From Nemopilema nomurai (taxonomy: Eukaryota > Cnidaria > Scyphozoa > Rhizostomeae > Rhizostomatidae): a stretch of 64,000 bases of DNA. The DNA is taken from contig ML133496.1 in assembly GCA_003864495.1 (NCBI GenBank), positions 1,294,820-1,358,819 on the forward strand. Direction: 5' to 3'. Within the stretch, counting starts at the first letter, position 1. Each line of letters starts with the position of its first letter. The position numbers were made by a program, and so were the translations under genes. The notes under the pieces were generated by a model. It saw only the letters and a program-made list of their open reading frames with translations. It was not told the origin of the DNA and made no database searches. Of the stretch, positions 13,134-23,437 are shown piece after piece.

Positions 13134-14303
13134 TTGCAAGCTATGAATTCAAGCAAGGAAAACGAAACACTGGTAACTGCACTTGTATGCCATGGCCTCA
13201 AATCAGTTGCAGGGTTCGTGGTTTCCGATTCCCTAGTTGCATCTGCCTTAGCGTCAATAGTGCTCAGCGGCACGGCTTGTGTTCTGGCTCTGTTTGGCAA
13301 TCTCCTGACGCTATTTGCCATTTGGAAGTTGTCTCTATTTTCCAACCACTCTTACGTCATCATAGCCTGCTTGGCAGTGACTGATTTCCTGTCTAGTGTC
13401 ACAGTGCTGCCACTCAACATCGTCATCCGTTTTCATGACATCGTCAACATACATAACTGTGCGCTGAAACGCTTTTTCTCCGCTGCCGCCACTTTGCTTA
13501 TCGGTTGGTCTCTCATCGCAACATGCATCATCAACTTCGACCGTTTCTTCGCCGTTCGTTTTCCGCTGCGGCAGAGAGCATTGGATCTTACGAGTTTTTA
13601 CTTAAAGTTAATCATGTCGACTTGGGGCCTTTGGTTTTTGTATGTGCTTGTTGGTGTATTAGACGTTCTTCCGTTGAGGCCTTTTCTTTCAATACAGTTA
13701 TTTGTTATCGTCTTTGGGCTTTTGTTTATAATTGCATGTCAGTTGTTGGTGTTCAGGCTGGTTAAATGTCGAAAGACTATGGTCAGTGCGCTTGCGCCTA
13801 AGTGCAGGGTTACCCGCGTCGTAGATGCGCTGAATCAAAGGAAACTGGTGAAGTGCTACGTCACGGTCCTGGTCTTTACGCTTGCGTTTATGGTCTGTTA
13901 TCTACCGCGGTTCGCTGTGTCACTGGCTATCAGCAGAGTTGGCCCATCGTTCACGCTTTCTTATTACGGAAGCAGATGGTCAGAATTGGTTCTATTCTGG
14001 AACTCCGCCATTAATCCCATCATATACGCGGTTCACCTGCCGAGAATTCGAGCATTCATCTTTACCACCCTGAGACGAGCTCCGAGAAGCAGAACAGTGG
14101 AGATAGCGCTTCCGACGCAGGCCAAGTCGTGGTGGCGTTTCAAAGACCCCATCGTGCATCGGGAAGAACGAGAGACAGCGTTTGGGCGTGGCTGCGCAGC
14201 GCTTAAATCTGGATGCCAGCCAGTTCAGAGTCAGTGCAGTCAACAACAGGCTCCTTCGTTGCAGCTTCAAGTCTCTGCTCTGACATTCAGCAAATTGCCT
14301 TGA
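13134..14303 (+). CDS. Intronless rhodopsin-class (class A) orphan GPCR
   Basis: A 389-residue single-exon receptor with seven hydrophobic segments. N-glycosylation sequons lie at N5 and N10. Landmarks: G55-N56 in TM1; LAVTD at 80-84 in TM2 (Asp2.50); a TM3-start cysteine at C109; DRF at 136-138 replacing DRY; CYLP at 255-258 in TM6 in place of CWxP; NPIIY at 294-298 in TM7 (NPxxY). The C-terminal tail is long and Ser/Gln/Arg-rich. It is a plasma-membrane receptor coupling to heterotrimeric G proteins by family; ligand unknown. Extracellular loop 2 is short and has no cysteine, so the usual TM3-ECL2 disulfide appears absent. Two in-frame start codons (Met1, Met4) are possible. Lineage-specific intronless receptors like this are common in cnidarians, so I give no subfamily. 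Confidence 0.9.
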   Translation: MQAMNSSKENETLVTALVCHGLKSVAGFVVSDSLVASALASIVLSGTACVLALFGNLLTLFAIWKLSLFSNHSYVIIACLAVTDFLSSVTVLPLNIVIRFHDIVNIHNCALKRFFSAAATLLIGWSLIATCIINFDRFFAVRFPLRQRALDLTSFYLKLIMSTWGLWFLYVLVGVLDVLPLRPFLSIQLFVIVFGLLFIIACQLLVFRLVKCRKTMVSALAPKCRVTRVVDALNQRKLVKCYVTVLVFTLAFMVCYLPRFAVSLAISRVGPSFTLSYYGSRWSELVLFWNSAINPIIYAVHLPRIRAFIFTTLRRAPRSRTVEIALPTQAKSWWRFKDPIVHREERETAFGRGCAALKSGCQPVQSQCSQQQAPSLQLQVSALTFSKLP

Positions 14304-15012
14304 GCTATGCAAGCCGCCTTTTATGGTACTGCCTAATTAATCCTGCCCATTTCGACCACACAGGTTCCATTACGTTTTCAATTACACCCAGTTATTGATT
14401 TTTAATAGTGCATTACAATGTTCGATTCATGCAATTATTTTGAGATTTTTAACATACTAGTTTATGTTTATTCGTAGTAAATATTTTAGTTTGTGTGCAG
14501 CACAGTAGTTTATTCAGTCAGTTCATGAAAGAGCATAAACATAACTTGAATGCAAGTTAGCAAGACAAGCCCTTGAACTTGAGAGGTCCTTTTCTTTCTT
14601 CCATTTGTTTCCATTTGTTCGGCTAATTTTCATTATCATGTCAACCATGTCAACACGAAAAGGTTCTTGGTTGCGTGCTGCCTAGTATCACATTAGGCAT
14701 GAAACTCAAAGTAGCAACTTTGATTCACCCCCATCTGTTTACCCCGAGCCTTTTTAAAGTTCATTGCACTGAGCACTTTGTAAACGACGTTTAATGAATG
14801 CCGTTATCAAGTGTTTTGCAGTATAGAGTTGGCTGCCATCTTTCTGAGGGGGTTTGACCAAACGCTCGTTGGAACATGTTGTTTTATCTGTTCTTCTAAT
14901 CTCCTGGTAGGACCTATATATTCAGTTTAACATCGGCAAATAACTTCACACACTGCCAATCTTTTGTTGGCCAGGAACGCAATTCTTAAGAACAGAGCGA
15001 ACCATGGTCTTA
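14304..15012. other. Gene-free AT-rich spacer, GPCR 3' flank
   Basis: No open frame with coding character, no RNA gene and no repeat was recognised between the GPCR stop codon and the Harbinger-like element. Confidence 0.4.
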
Positions 15013-15850
15013 GGGCCTGATTATATGAGAGAAAATGTCCCGCCTATCGGGGTCAGGACGTTCGTCGAGATCCTTCACTTGCAGTCAAACCATTGTAAAA
15101 ACCAATTTGCAATTACATGAGAAAAACATCCCGTCCCGGCTAGACGCTTGATCAACAACGGGATCCCGCCTGACCGAGACGTTTTTTCCATATAATCAGA
15201 TCATCCCGGTAAGACGGGACATTTAACATTAACACATGCGCAATACACACAAGTTTATCCAAAATGGCTTCCTCTGAAAAAGAACCAGAAAAAAGCAAAA
15301 GAAAAAGACGTTCAGGTGGACATCGTCAATGATCGACTACCTAATAAGCTCTTTAGAAAATTACTGTGCAACTATGGAGTTCAAAGGCAAAGATTTTGAT
15401 GGAGATAGGCCAGCTCAATACTCCGCACTACGAATTGAGATGAGCAATTTGGTCCTGAACAATTGCTAACAATTACACCTGAAGAGTTTGACCAGTTATC
15501 AGAAGAGCTTTTGTCTCCTGGCTCGTAGTTTGCGAACGAAATGATTCTTTTTTCGCAACGAAAGTGCCAAGAATGCGTTGACAAGTCTTCGCTGGTGTAT
15601 AAAAAATGTTGTAAATGTAAAAATGTTTCAATACACTGCTGAGCGCCATTTTGAATGTCAAATTGAATTTTTGCTCCAATGATCATGAATCATATTTTGG
15701 CGCCAAAACACGCACTTATCCCGATTGGCCGGGACGTTTCCCTCATATAATTATAAACTGAAATTTCAATATGTTTCACCGCGGGGATGAGGTCCCGGCG
15801 AATGCCCCGTCCCGTCTGGACGGGACGTTTTTTCTCATATAATCAGGCCC
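15013..15850. mobile_element. Non-autonomous Harbinger-like DNA transposon
   Basis: The left end reads GGGCCTGATTATATGAGAG and the right end is its inverted counterpart (CTCATATAATCAGGCCC). Both are flanked by TTA (15010-15012 and 15851-15853). A 3-bp TTA/TAA target duplication with GGGCC-type ends is characteristic of PIF/Harbinger elements. Subterminal CCCGTCCCGG/GGGACGTTTT words recur in both orientations (15130-15230, 15720-15835). Inside is a short frame from about 15263 beginning MASSEKEPEKSKRKRR, which stops after 22 codons; it may be a remnant of an element-encoded protein. No transposase is present. Confidence 0.8.
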
Positions 15851-17189
15851 TTAGCATCACAGACCACACAAGGGGAAAGCCGAATTGGTAATTTTCATTT
15901 GGGACAGGTGGATAAAATGTCATCGGGGTAGCCACTTTCAACAAGAATACGTTTTACTGTATCGAGTTAAGAGGTTAATTTATTCTTTTCACAAAAGTGT
16001 CGGACGTAAATATATTTCAAGCAAATACTACGTTCCTGCTGTTGTGTTATATTTCATTGCCACGATGAACTCATGATATTGTCAGGATCAACACATAGGG
16101 TCCTCACGATTCACACACAAAGTTACCATAATCACCTCATAACATCATTGCTATTACATGGGGAAAGTAGAGTGTGCCAATACTCGAGGGCATTCTGCTT
16201 GGTACGATTTCACATATTTTGCAGGCTCCCGAACCAAGCTTTAATAATCAGCCTGATTGATTTGCAAAGTAATGGCTATTTCGTAGTTCGTAAATGGCAT
16301 CTGGTAGGGGGCAGCTGGAACACTGTCAAAGAAGATATTATTAGCTCTAATAGTGTGTGAAGGATCTTTGAAAATGTTGGTTGAATGAGATGGCCTAGCC
16401 TTAACGTAAAAGTTGCTGCGATTGTAACGACCCAGTGAGTCATATAAGCGGTTTTAAGCTGCGATTATCTACTAACGATTATATCTTGTCAGTAGAGAAA
16501 TTAAATCATAGATAGATTGCGATGCTGTAGAAGTACTTTACTTCTGTACTTTACAAGGAGATCTATATCATGAACTGTTTTATCCCTTTGACATGGGTTC
16601 ACTAGGTGGTTACTATGTTGGTTCAATGTCGCTGAAGTTTGCTGATCTTTTTTTTTTAATTTCGCCGTTAAACTTGGTGTTTGTACTATAAACATTAATT
16701 CAGGAAAACTGATATGTCTTTTCTGCAACGATACTTTTGAGAAGCCCTTCAAAATACCCTTCTGGAAAATGTAAGATTCGCGCGTGCATTCCAGTAGATA
16801 AGGACCATAATTCGCCCATTTCACCGAACGGACTGCGTAGGCTTTCCTTCAAGAACTAGACACTTATTTGGTGTATTTCTTACCTCAAAGACATTGCTGA
16901 TTCGATTCTAGCTTTCAAAGGTGATATTTATGAGGTTCTTGGAAGAACAAGCCTTTGAGAAACGAATATAAAAAACAGGGGCATTTATGGAGAAAAGGCC
17001 TTTAGTCTAGGCTTGAGCCGAACAATGATAATTAAGAAAAAAGGGGCTTGGATTTCACTCTGTCAATACTTGAGATTCAATAATTCCTTTAATGAAGATA
17101 TTCTTCATAGCAATGACCGAATAACGACATCTTGAGTATACACTAACTTGGGTTCAAGGGATATAAAATCGTTCTATTTACAAGACATT
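15851..17189. other. Gene-free spacer between the transposon and the CBLL1 3' end
   Basis: Nothing beyond AT-rich sequence was recognised. It should include the CBLL1 3' UTR on the minus strand. Confidence 0.4.
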
Positions 17190-20100
17190 CTAGAACGTTC
17201 TTTGAAATCTGGCTGCATCGGCCGAACCAAAAGTACCTTGCATCTCAGGCCCTCTCTGTCCTGCCGTCCAATCTTGTGGAGCAACCCCCTGAGCGACCCC
17301 CTGCCAAGTCCCATCGACCCCCGGACGCCCTATCGGCAGGTTAGTCTGCTGAAGAGGGTCCACCCGGCCCTGGGGCAAACCCGCCGATTGTTGGATGGGG
17401 GCAGGCTGCTGGATGTTAGGCTGAATAAACTGTCCAGTAGAATTCGGAAACTGCATTGGGTTTGGGGGGAGGCTCATGGGCCCGGGCCTACTCGCCGGTA
17501 CGCCCGCATATTGCCCACCGGATGTCGCAACTAGAAAGGGATCCACTCCGGTCATCTGGCTCTGAACCGCAGCTCTCTGCAACATGGCTTGGTCCGGACG
17601 GAACCCTTGCTGGGCCATCGGCTGAAACTGTTGCGGAGGGGCGGCTTGTTGGAACTGTCCAATCATCGGCAGCCTTTGTCCCTCTAAAAACACTTGTTCC
17701 CTAGGGGGTATGCCCTGCAACATTCTGTTGTCTATGGGGATTTGTGGCGGATTAACTTGTCCGAAATTGGGCCTAATTGTTGTTGGCATCATGGGAACAC
17801 CCAGGAACGGCATGCGGGCGGTTTGCTGGGTGCGTTCATCTAGTCTTTTCGCGAACGTATCGGCATCACTGTGAGGGATACCATCCTTCTGATGCCGGTG
17901 CCTTATGTGAGCAAGTAAGTCTCTCTGTGAAAGATAACTTCGACGGCAACCGGAGATACCGTGCCTGCTGCCTCCGAATGAGCAGACGAATATCTGTCCG
18001 ATGCCAGCTGGCTCAATCCGGTCTACTCGCTCTGCACACCTGGGTAAGCAAATTTCACTACTTTATAAATCAGCACTTGCATGAAGTATTACCAACATAG
18101 TAGTCTTGTTGAGAATAAGCATCAATTGTTCATATACATGTATATGTTTTGTGACCTAGTTTCTTGTACCTTTTTGCATTTGACTACTTAAATTTTCTAG
18201 TAAAAATCAACTCAAGTGCTCTATAAAGTTATTTTTGGTGTGGCCAGCAACTTTGACCAGCTGCAATGGGCATTTCAACATTTCCAAATGCAAGGAAACC
18301 TTTATCTAATCCCAAAAACCTAGACTCATCAGAAAAGGTGACCAATTGTAGCATATCATTGAAGTTATTGACTGACAGGATTAAGAGCTTGGAAACAGCA
18401 AAAGGAAGGGAGGAAGAAAGTCATTCTACATGGATACAAGAACAATTAACAGGATGGAAATTTAGCTTCTCTGATTATTGCAAAACTTGTCAAGGTATGT
18501 TGGAAATATTTAATATTTTGGGGGAAAGTATTGTGATTTTCATGAAAATATTATTGTCAAAGTTTCTTAAGCACTTTGTTGTTATTTTAAAACAGTCCTG
18601 CTGTTTTAGCCCTTATCCAAAATATGTGTATGTTATCTATGTTTGTTAAATATGTCAAGTGATAATTATTATTTTCTTATAAAAGGTACCTTGGACAGTG
18701 GCCTTTAAACTTTTCTGCACATGTCAGACAAAAAACATGCTTGCAAGGGCTCTGTTGGGAAAAAGCAATTGTTTAAAAAAAAACAATATTTTGCTGAAAA
18801 ATATCACTGTTGCAATTTGAAATATTCAAAGTATGTTACAAGTCTTGCTCAACAATCTCATACATTTCTCTGGTAAAAGAATATGAGCATGGTCAAAATT
18901 AACATATATATTCATGCATTCATGAGGCTAAGAAAATATTATCTCTTGCATCTAGAATCTTGGAAGAAATATATGTGAACAAGTGCTTTGTGGTACAAAA
19001 CTTCACAATTGCTAGAAAAAGCGCAATGCTTCGAAAGACTTCAAAAGACGCAATGCCCAAATTAATTGCGATTCGGCTATAGGACAACATCTTTTAGAGA
19101 ATCCAGATTGCGCCAAAACATACAGTGACGACAATTTTCGTATAATTGGGCAAGCTAGGTCATCCTTTCACCTAGGTGTTTTGGAGTCTGTCTATATTTC
19201 AATGGAAAATCCCATTCTTTGTAGACAGAAAGAGTTCGTCTTTTCCCTTGGGCTCTTCTAAAGTGAGGTGTTAAGTAACGCAGATTGGTCAATTATAACC
19301 AATCACCGCTCTGCTTATCACCCTCTAGTGTTTTCGATCCGCATCTGGCTATTTATTCGGTCAGTTTTTGGTTATCTTCCGACGTTTGCATACTCTGAGG
19401 AGTGTCGGACGAAAAATTCATTTAATTATGCAACAACTAGTTCCGCTTTTTCTAGCCATTGTGAAGAAATATATACTAGCCTTAGCTCAAAGCTTGTTTG
19501 TGTGCCCAAACACTTAGATAAATACAATTAATTCCTTTATCTAAAATGCTATTTGTGTTGACATATGTTAGAGGACACAATAATATCGACATCTAGGAAA
19601 AAAGATAAAAAAGGCACTCACAAGTCGCCCATAAACAAGCACAGGAAGGGTACAACTTTCGCACATGTGAATCATTGGATCTTGTACCTTTTCCCCAATT
19701 ACCATTATCTAGAAACAAAAATGTCTGTTAAATGGGTTGGAGCTCCAAATCATTGCAACAATCATGCAATACGCTAACGCTTAGAGATGCTCTTGAAATG
19801 AAAAAGAATGCTTAGAGAAGACAGATATGTGAAACATTAACAACCATGGGTATAATTCTAACAATCTCCAATTGAAAAATATGAGAAATAACCCCATTTG
19901 ACAGATAGAGTCCTCTCATGGTTATGCTGATCAATCAATTAAGATTAATCCAAAATACAAACATGTTAAATTCTGACCTTTTGATTCCAGTCAAGCTCCT
20001 CTTTATCACTTTTTGGAAAAGCGTCTCCAGAGCTCACTGATTTGGCTTTCTTCAATGTTTTATGACTTTTTCCATCTGAAAAATTTTCAGTTTTGTGTAA

Positions 20101-21619
20101 TTCACCAAGCAAAGTCATCTTAAGAATTCAGTTTCCACAACACCACTTCTATTGTTCTTTGAGGTCACAATATCATACTTCTCATTCATGACAAGTTAGA
20201 TTTTGTTCTTCCTCTGAAAGGGACTGGCTAGCCTTTTTGAATGAAAAATGTTATCTATGTGTGACATTCATCATTTTTGAATAATATCTATCTGTAAGGA
20301 TTAAATGAGACAAATGAAATTTGACACCCATCAGCTTTAAAAACTATATCTAGTTTTAAGTAAACATAGTCCTGAGTATAACTTGATAACTGCATACTGA
20401 ATGGATGCTGAATTTTTTGCATAAAATAATTCAATAAAAATGTCACCTTCAGTAGCTTCTTTGTGCTCTGAAGATGATGTGGACTTCTTCTCCTTTTTTG
20501 ATTTGCTAGATTTTGATCCTTTTGTTTTCAATTTCGGTTTCTTCAGCTTCAAGGGTATTGATTTTCTGACCACCTCATTGCTTCCAAGGTCTACTTGCAT
20601 AGATTCTGAATCCAATTCCAAGTCTATGGATTTATCAGTATTTTTTTAAAGTTATTGTGGTGCATTCCAGGTATCTTGACTGATAATGAAAACTACAGAA
20701 AATATTATATACCTTTATCAAGAGATGGCTCTGCAGACTTAGTTAAAAATGGTTAATTATATCTGGGAAAGTAATCACTCAATATATATTACCTGAATGT
20801 AAGATATATCAACTAACAGATTGGTTGAGAATTGAATGCCACCCATTTCAAAAACATTGCTGTTCTTATTCTGTTGCAAGGCGATGGTTGAATCTCTTGT
20901 TATCATTTCTGCTAGCATTAATCTATACTAGACTATAAGTCCAAGAAAGCAAACTTAATAAAGCAGTGTTTGCCAATGAAAACATAGGCAACAAAAACAC
21001 ATATAAGCACATAACATTGCACTCAAGCTAGCACTGACCTAACGCTAACGCTCAAGCTGACCAAACTAAGTTTGTTCAAATTCTTGCAAGGGAATGTTTG
21101 CTAATTCGACCTTTAATAGTAAAACACATAACGCTCGATTGGGGCTGATCTTAGGTATAACGAGATGAATAGGTTTTGTATGGAATTGCAAAACTCATTT
21201 CTCAAAGATTAAGACTTGTTGCAGATTACTCACTCGCTCTAGATAATAGAACACACCCAGAGTACAGTCAGGGAAAAATATTCAATAAAACTACAATTTC
21301 AAACTACCATAGCTTTTGAAAGCTGTGCTAGATTACTATAGGACAAATGTTTTGGGTTTGCATCATCTGGCTGATATTGAGGTCTAATTGACCTAATTAT
21401 TGCTCTCAGAAGTGCCAGCAAAGTAAAGTCTGGTCTAGGGTGAAAATCAATAGTTTAGCCTAATCTTTTGGGTGTTTCTATTCCTTGGATAATATAGTTC
21501 TAATCAAAATATCTCGAAATCTGTCTCTTACCGCCTTCATGTTTCCCCGCCATCTTTCCTTTCTGCGCGACAACTGATTCAAAAGGAGGCCAGTTCACAA
21601 TGGTATCTCTGTCGCCCAT
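17190..21619 (-). CDS. CBLL1: CBLL1/Hakai-type E3 ubiquitin ligase (RING + C2H2 HYB domain)
   Basis: Minus-strand exons, 5' to 3': 21619-21532, optional 20730-20713, 20623-20447, 20075-19978, 19708-19622, 18751-18690, 18039-17190. Phases agree throughout; the product is about 459 residues (human about 490). The N-terminal Lys/Ser-rich exon has [12 protein letters not shown], matching the RRIPIKL region of Hakai. The RING is split: [16 protein letters not shown] (exon at 19708), [19 protein letters not shown] (exon at 18751), then the last exon continues with a second Cys pair and [18 protein letters not shown], the C2H2 half of the HYB phosphotyrosine-binding fold. The tail is Pro/Gln-rich, as in the family. 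Known roles: E3 ligase for tyrosine-phosphorylated E-cadherin in mammals and subunit of the m6A methyltransferase-associated complex with WTAP. Start choice: the first ATG (21619) gives MGDRDT; an in-frame ATG with good context (MAGKHEG) follows 22 codons later. Confidence 0.92.
18261..18494 (+). other. Coding-like open segment antisense within the last CBLL1 intron
   Basis: Between an acceptor-like GACCAG (ends 18260) and a donor-like CAAG|GTATGT (18495) lies an open frame from ATG 18266. It reads as a hydrophilic helical protein with [26 protein letters not shown] and DYCKTC. Composition and codon use look more coding than the surrounding AT-rich sequence. I found no partner exon on the plus strand nearby and cannot assign a family. 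It could be an exon of a nested gene, a captured exon, or chance. Confidence 0.3.
19040..19520 (+). repeat. Dispersed repeat copy A (in a CBLL1 intron)
   Basis: Shares with copies at 22095-22500 and 29820-29985 a core containing CGATCCGCATCTGGCTA, then TTCGGTCAG, then CGACGTTTGCATACTC. Copies A and B also share CAGAAAGAGTTCGTCTT upstream. Copies are in the same orientation and substantially diverged. No terminal inverted repeats or target duplications were clear; probably an old non-autonomous element. Confidence 0.65.
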
Positions 21620-22094
21620 GCGCTCCTCCGTCGTACTTTTCCACCCGGAAAATAGGAAACCAAACAGTTCGCCACATTTTTTGTACACCCCCGTACTGCA
21701 CGTTTTGATATCTAGCAGGGTGTTTTTTAGTGTCTAAGATGATTCCGTCCATTAAAGCATTTCATTCAATGAAGCAGCGACCTTAATATGCCCTTCTTAG
21801 CTTGGTAGTTCAGGGTTTTATCACAAGGTTTCATCGGGAAAAACACTTCATTTGTTTTATTAGGTCTTATCGCTTAGAATCCAAGCGAAACGAATTTTAC
21901 TGGCTACACAAAACTGGGTACTATCTTTTCATTTAGCAAGTATAGCGAGTGTTAATTTATAGATGCTAAATATAACTTGGCACTATTTCTTATGTGCGAC
22001 ATGGAAAGGGCAGGGTAGACATATGAACAGAAAATAAGCGTGTAAATTTTAGTGGACGAGTTTCAAGAGTTGGGTGGAGAAACTTCTTCATGGA

Positions 22095-22500
22095 GGCTTT
22101 TTATTCCATCCCGGGCCGAAACAAGATGCAGTAGACTTGCAAAACATGCAATGTCCAAATAAATTGAGATACGTGATTGCGCATACCAAAACCTCCACTG
22201 GGGAAAATTTCAGTTTTATTGGTCAGTTCTATTCATCTAGGTGTTTTTCAGTGTGTCTACATTTCTATGTAAAAAATATCAAATCTATGTTGGCAGAAAG
22301 AGTTCGTCTTTGCACTTGAATTCTTCTAGGGAAGGCGTGAAATTGATGCCCAATCCGCCAGTGTTTTTTATCCGCAATTGGCTACTCATTTGGTCAGATA
22401 TTGGCCATATCCCACCGTTTACATAATATGAAGAAAAGTATTAAGCATGAAAAATACGTTTCCGCTGTTTCTCACAATAGTGAAATTCCAATGTTTTTGC
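22095..22500 (+). repeat. Dispersed repeat copy B (between BCAP31 and CBLL1)
   Basis: Aligns with copy A across ATGTCCAAATAAATTGAGA, CATCTAGGTGTTTTTCAG, CAGAAAGAGTTCGTCTTT and TATCCGCAATTGGCTAC. The rest of 21620-23437 between the two minus-strand genes holds no further feature I recognise apart from flanking UTR and promoter sequence. Confidence 0.6.
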
Positions 22501-23437
22501 AAAAGTTGCTTTACCCTTTCACCTTACCGAAAAACTCAAATTCGCTTATTTAGTTTTTAATTCAATTCTATTATGTTCCTGGTTTCGATTCAGTCGTTTA
22601 GATGCCACAGAAGGGAGTTTACTGACCTGTGTGGCAGGCTATTGTCTAAACATAGGCTTATATCTCAACCTCAAAATAAGCAGGGCAGACTTTCGTGGCT
22701 GGAGAATAATTTAAGTTGTTTGTCAAAACTTTGGTTCTTAACTCAAAACGAAAGAGATACAGTATTTTTCGACATATGTGGGCTCAGCCATAAAGATTAA
22801 TGGAGCAACTATGGCGCTTGAGGTTGTTTTCGATGCCATGGCTAAACGAAAAAGTGTAGTTCTAAAGAGAGGACAATTTAATGAAAGGTATAGGCAATCA
22901 TGGCATATAGGCAAGCACACAAAATAAATACTGGTAATATCGCTAATGGCTGGTGATTTCCGATGGCTGGCAAAAATATACTCATCTCACATGCATATCT
23001 GGCTTTGAAAGCTCTAGAACATCGCTTTTATTAAATGTTATTTAGGAATTGGATAAGGCCCCATGTCATGGGAGTTCTCTTCTGATTTAAGTTTGATTTA
23101 AGTCAACTTTCGAATGAACCAAAGAAGTTGCGATTGATTGTGAAATCAAATTTCAGATCGACCAAAACGTAACCACAGACTAGAGGCTCAATGATATTAA
23201 ACAGGCATCAACTTAATATTTAATCAGCTTCTTAAAGCGATGCATTAGAGATACGATGAACAGATATATTGTTACCAAGCATTGTTACATTAAACTGATG
23301 CAATTCAAATCATAAAGTTGTTCTAAGTTCGATTCTACAAGCTCCCTCGTCATGGTGTAGAGGTGCCAGCATATGATTAGGCCATACGGTGTGTGATGTC
23401 AAATTAGAGCTCAAATCAGACAAGTAGGATTTCTTCC

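Noticed and set aside
17148..17704. Plus-strand frames over the CBLL1 last exon.
   Set aside because: Antisense shadows of the GC-rich Pro/Gln tail of CBLL1.
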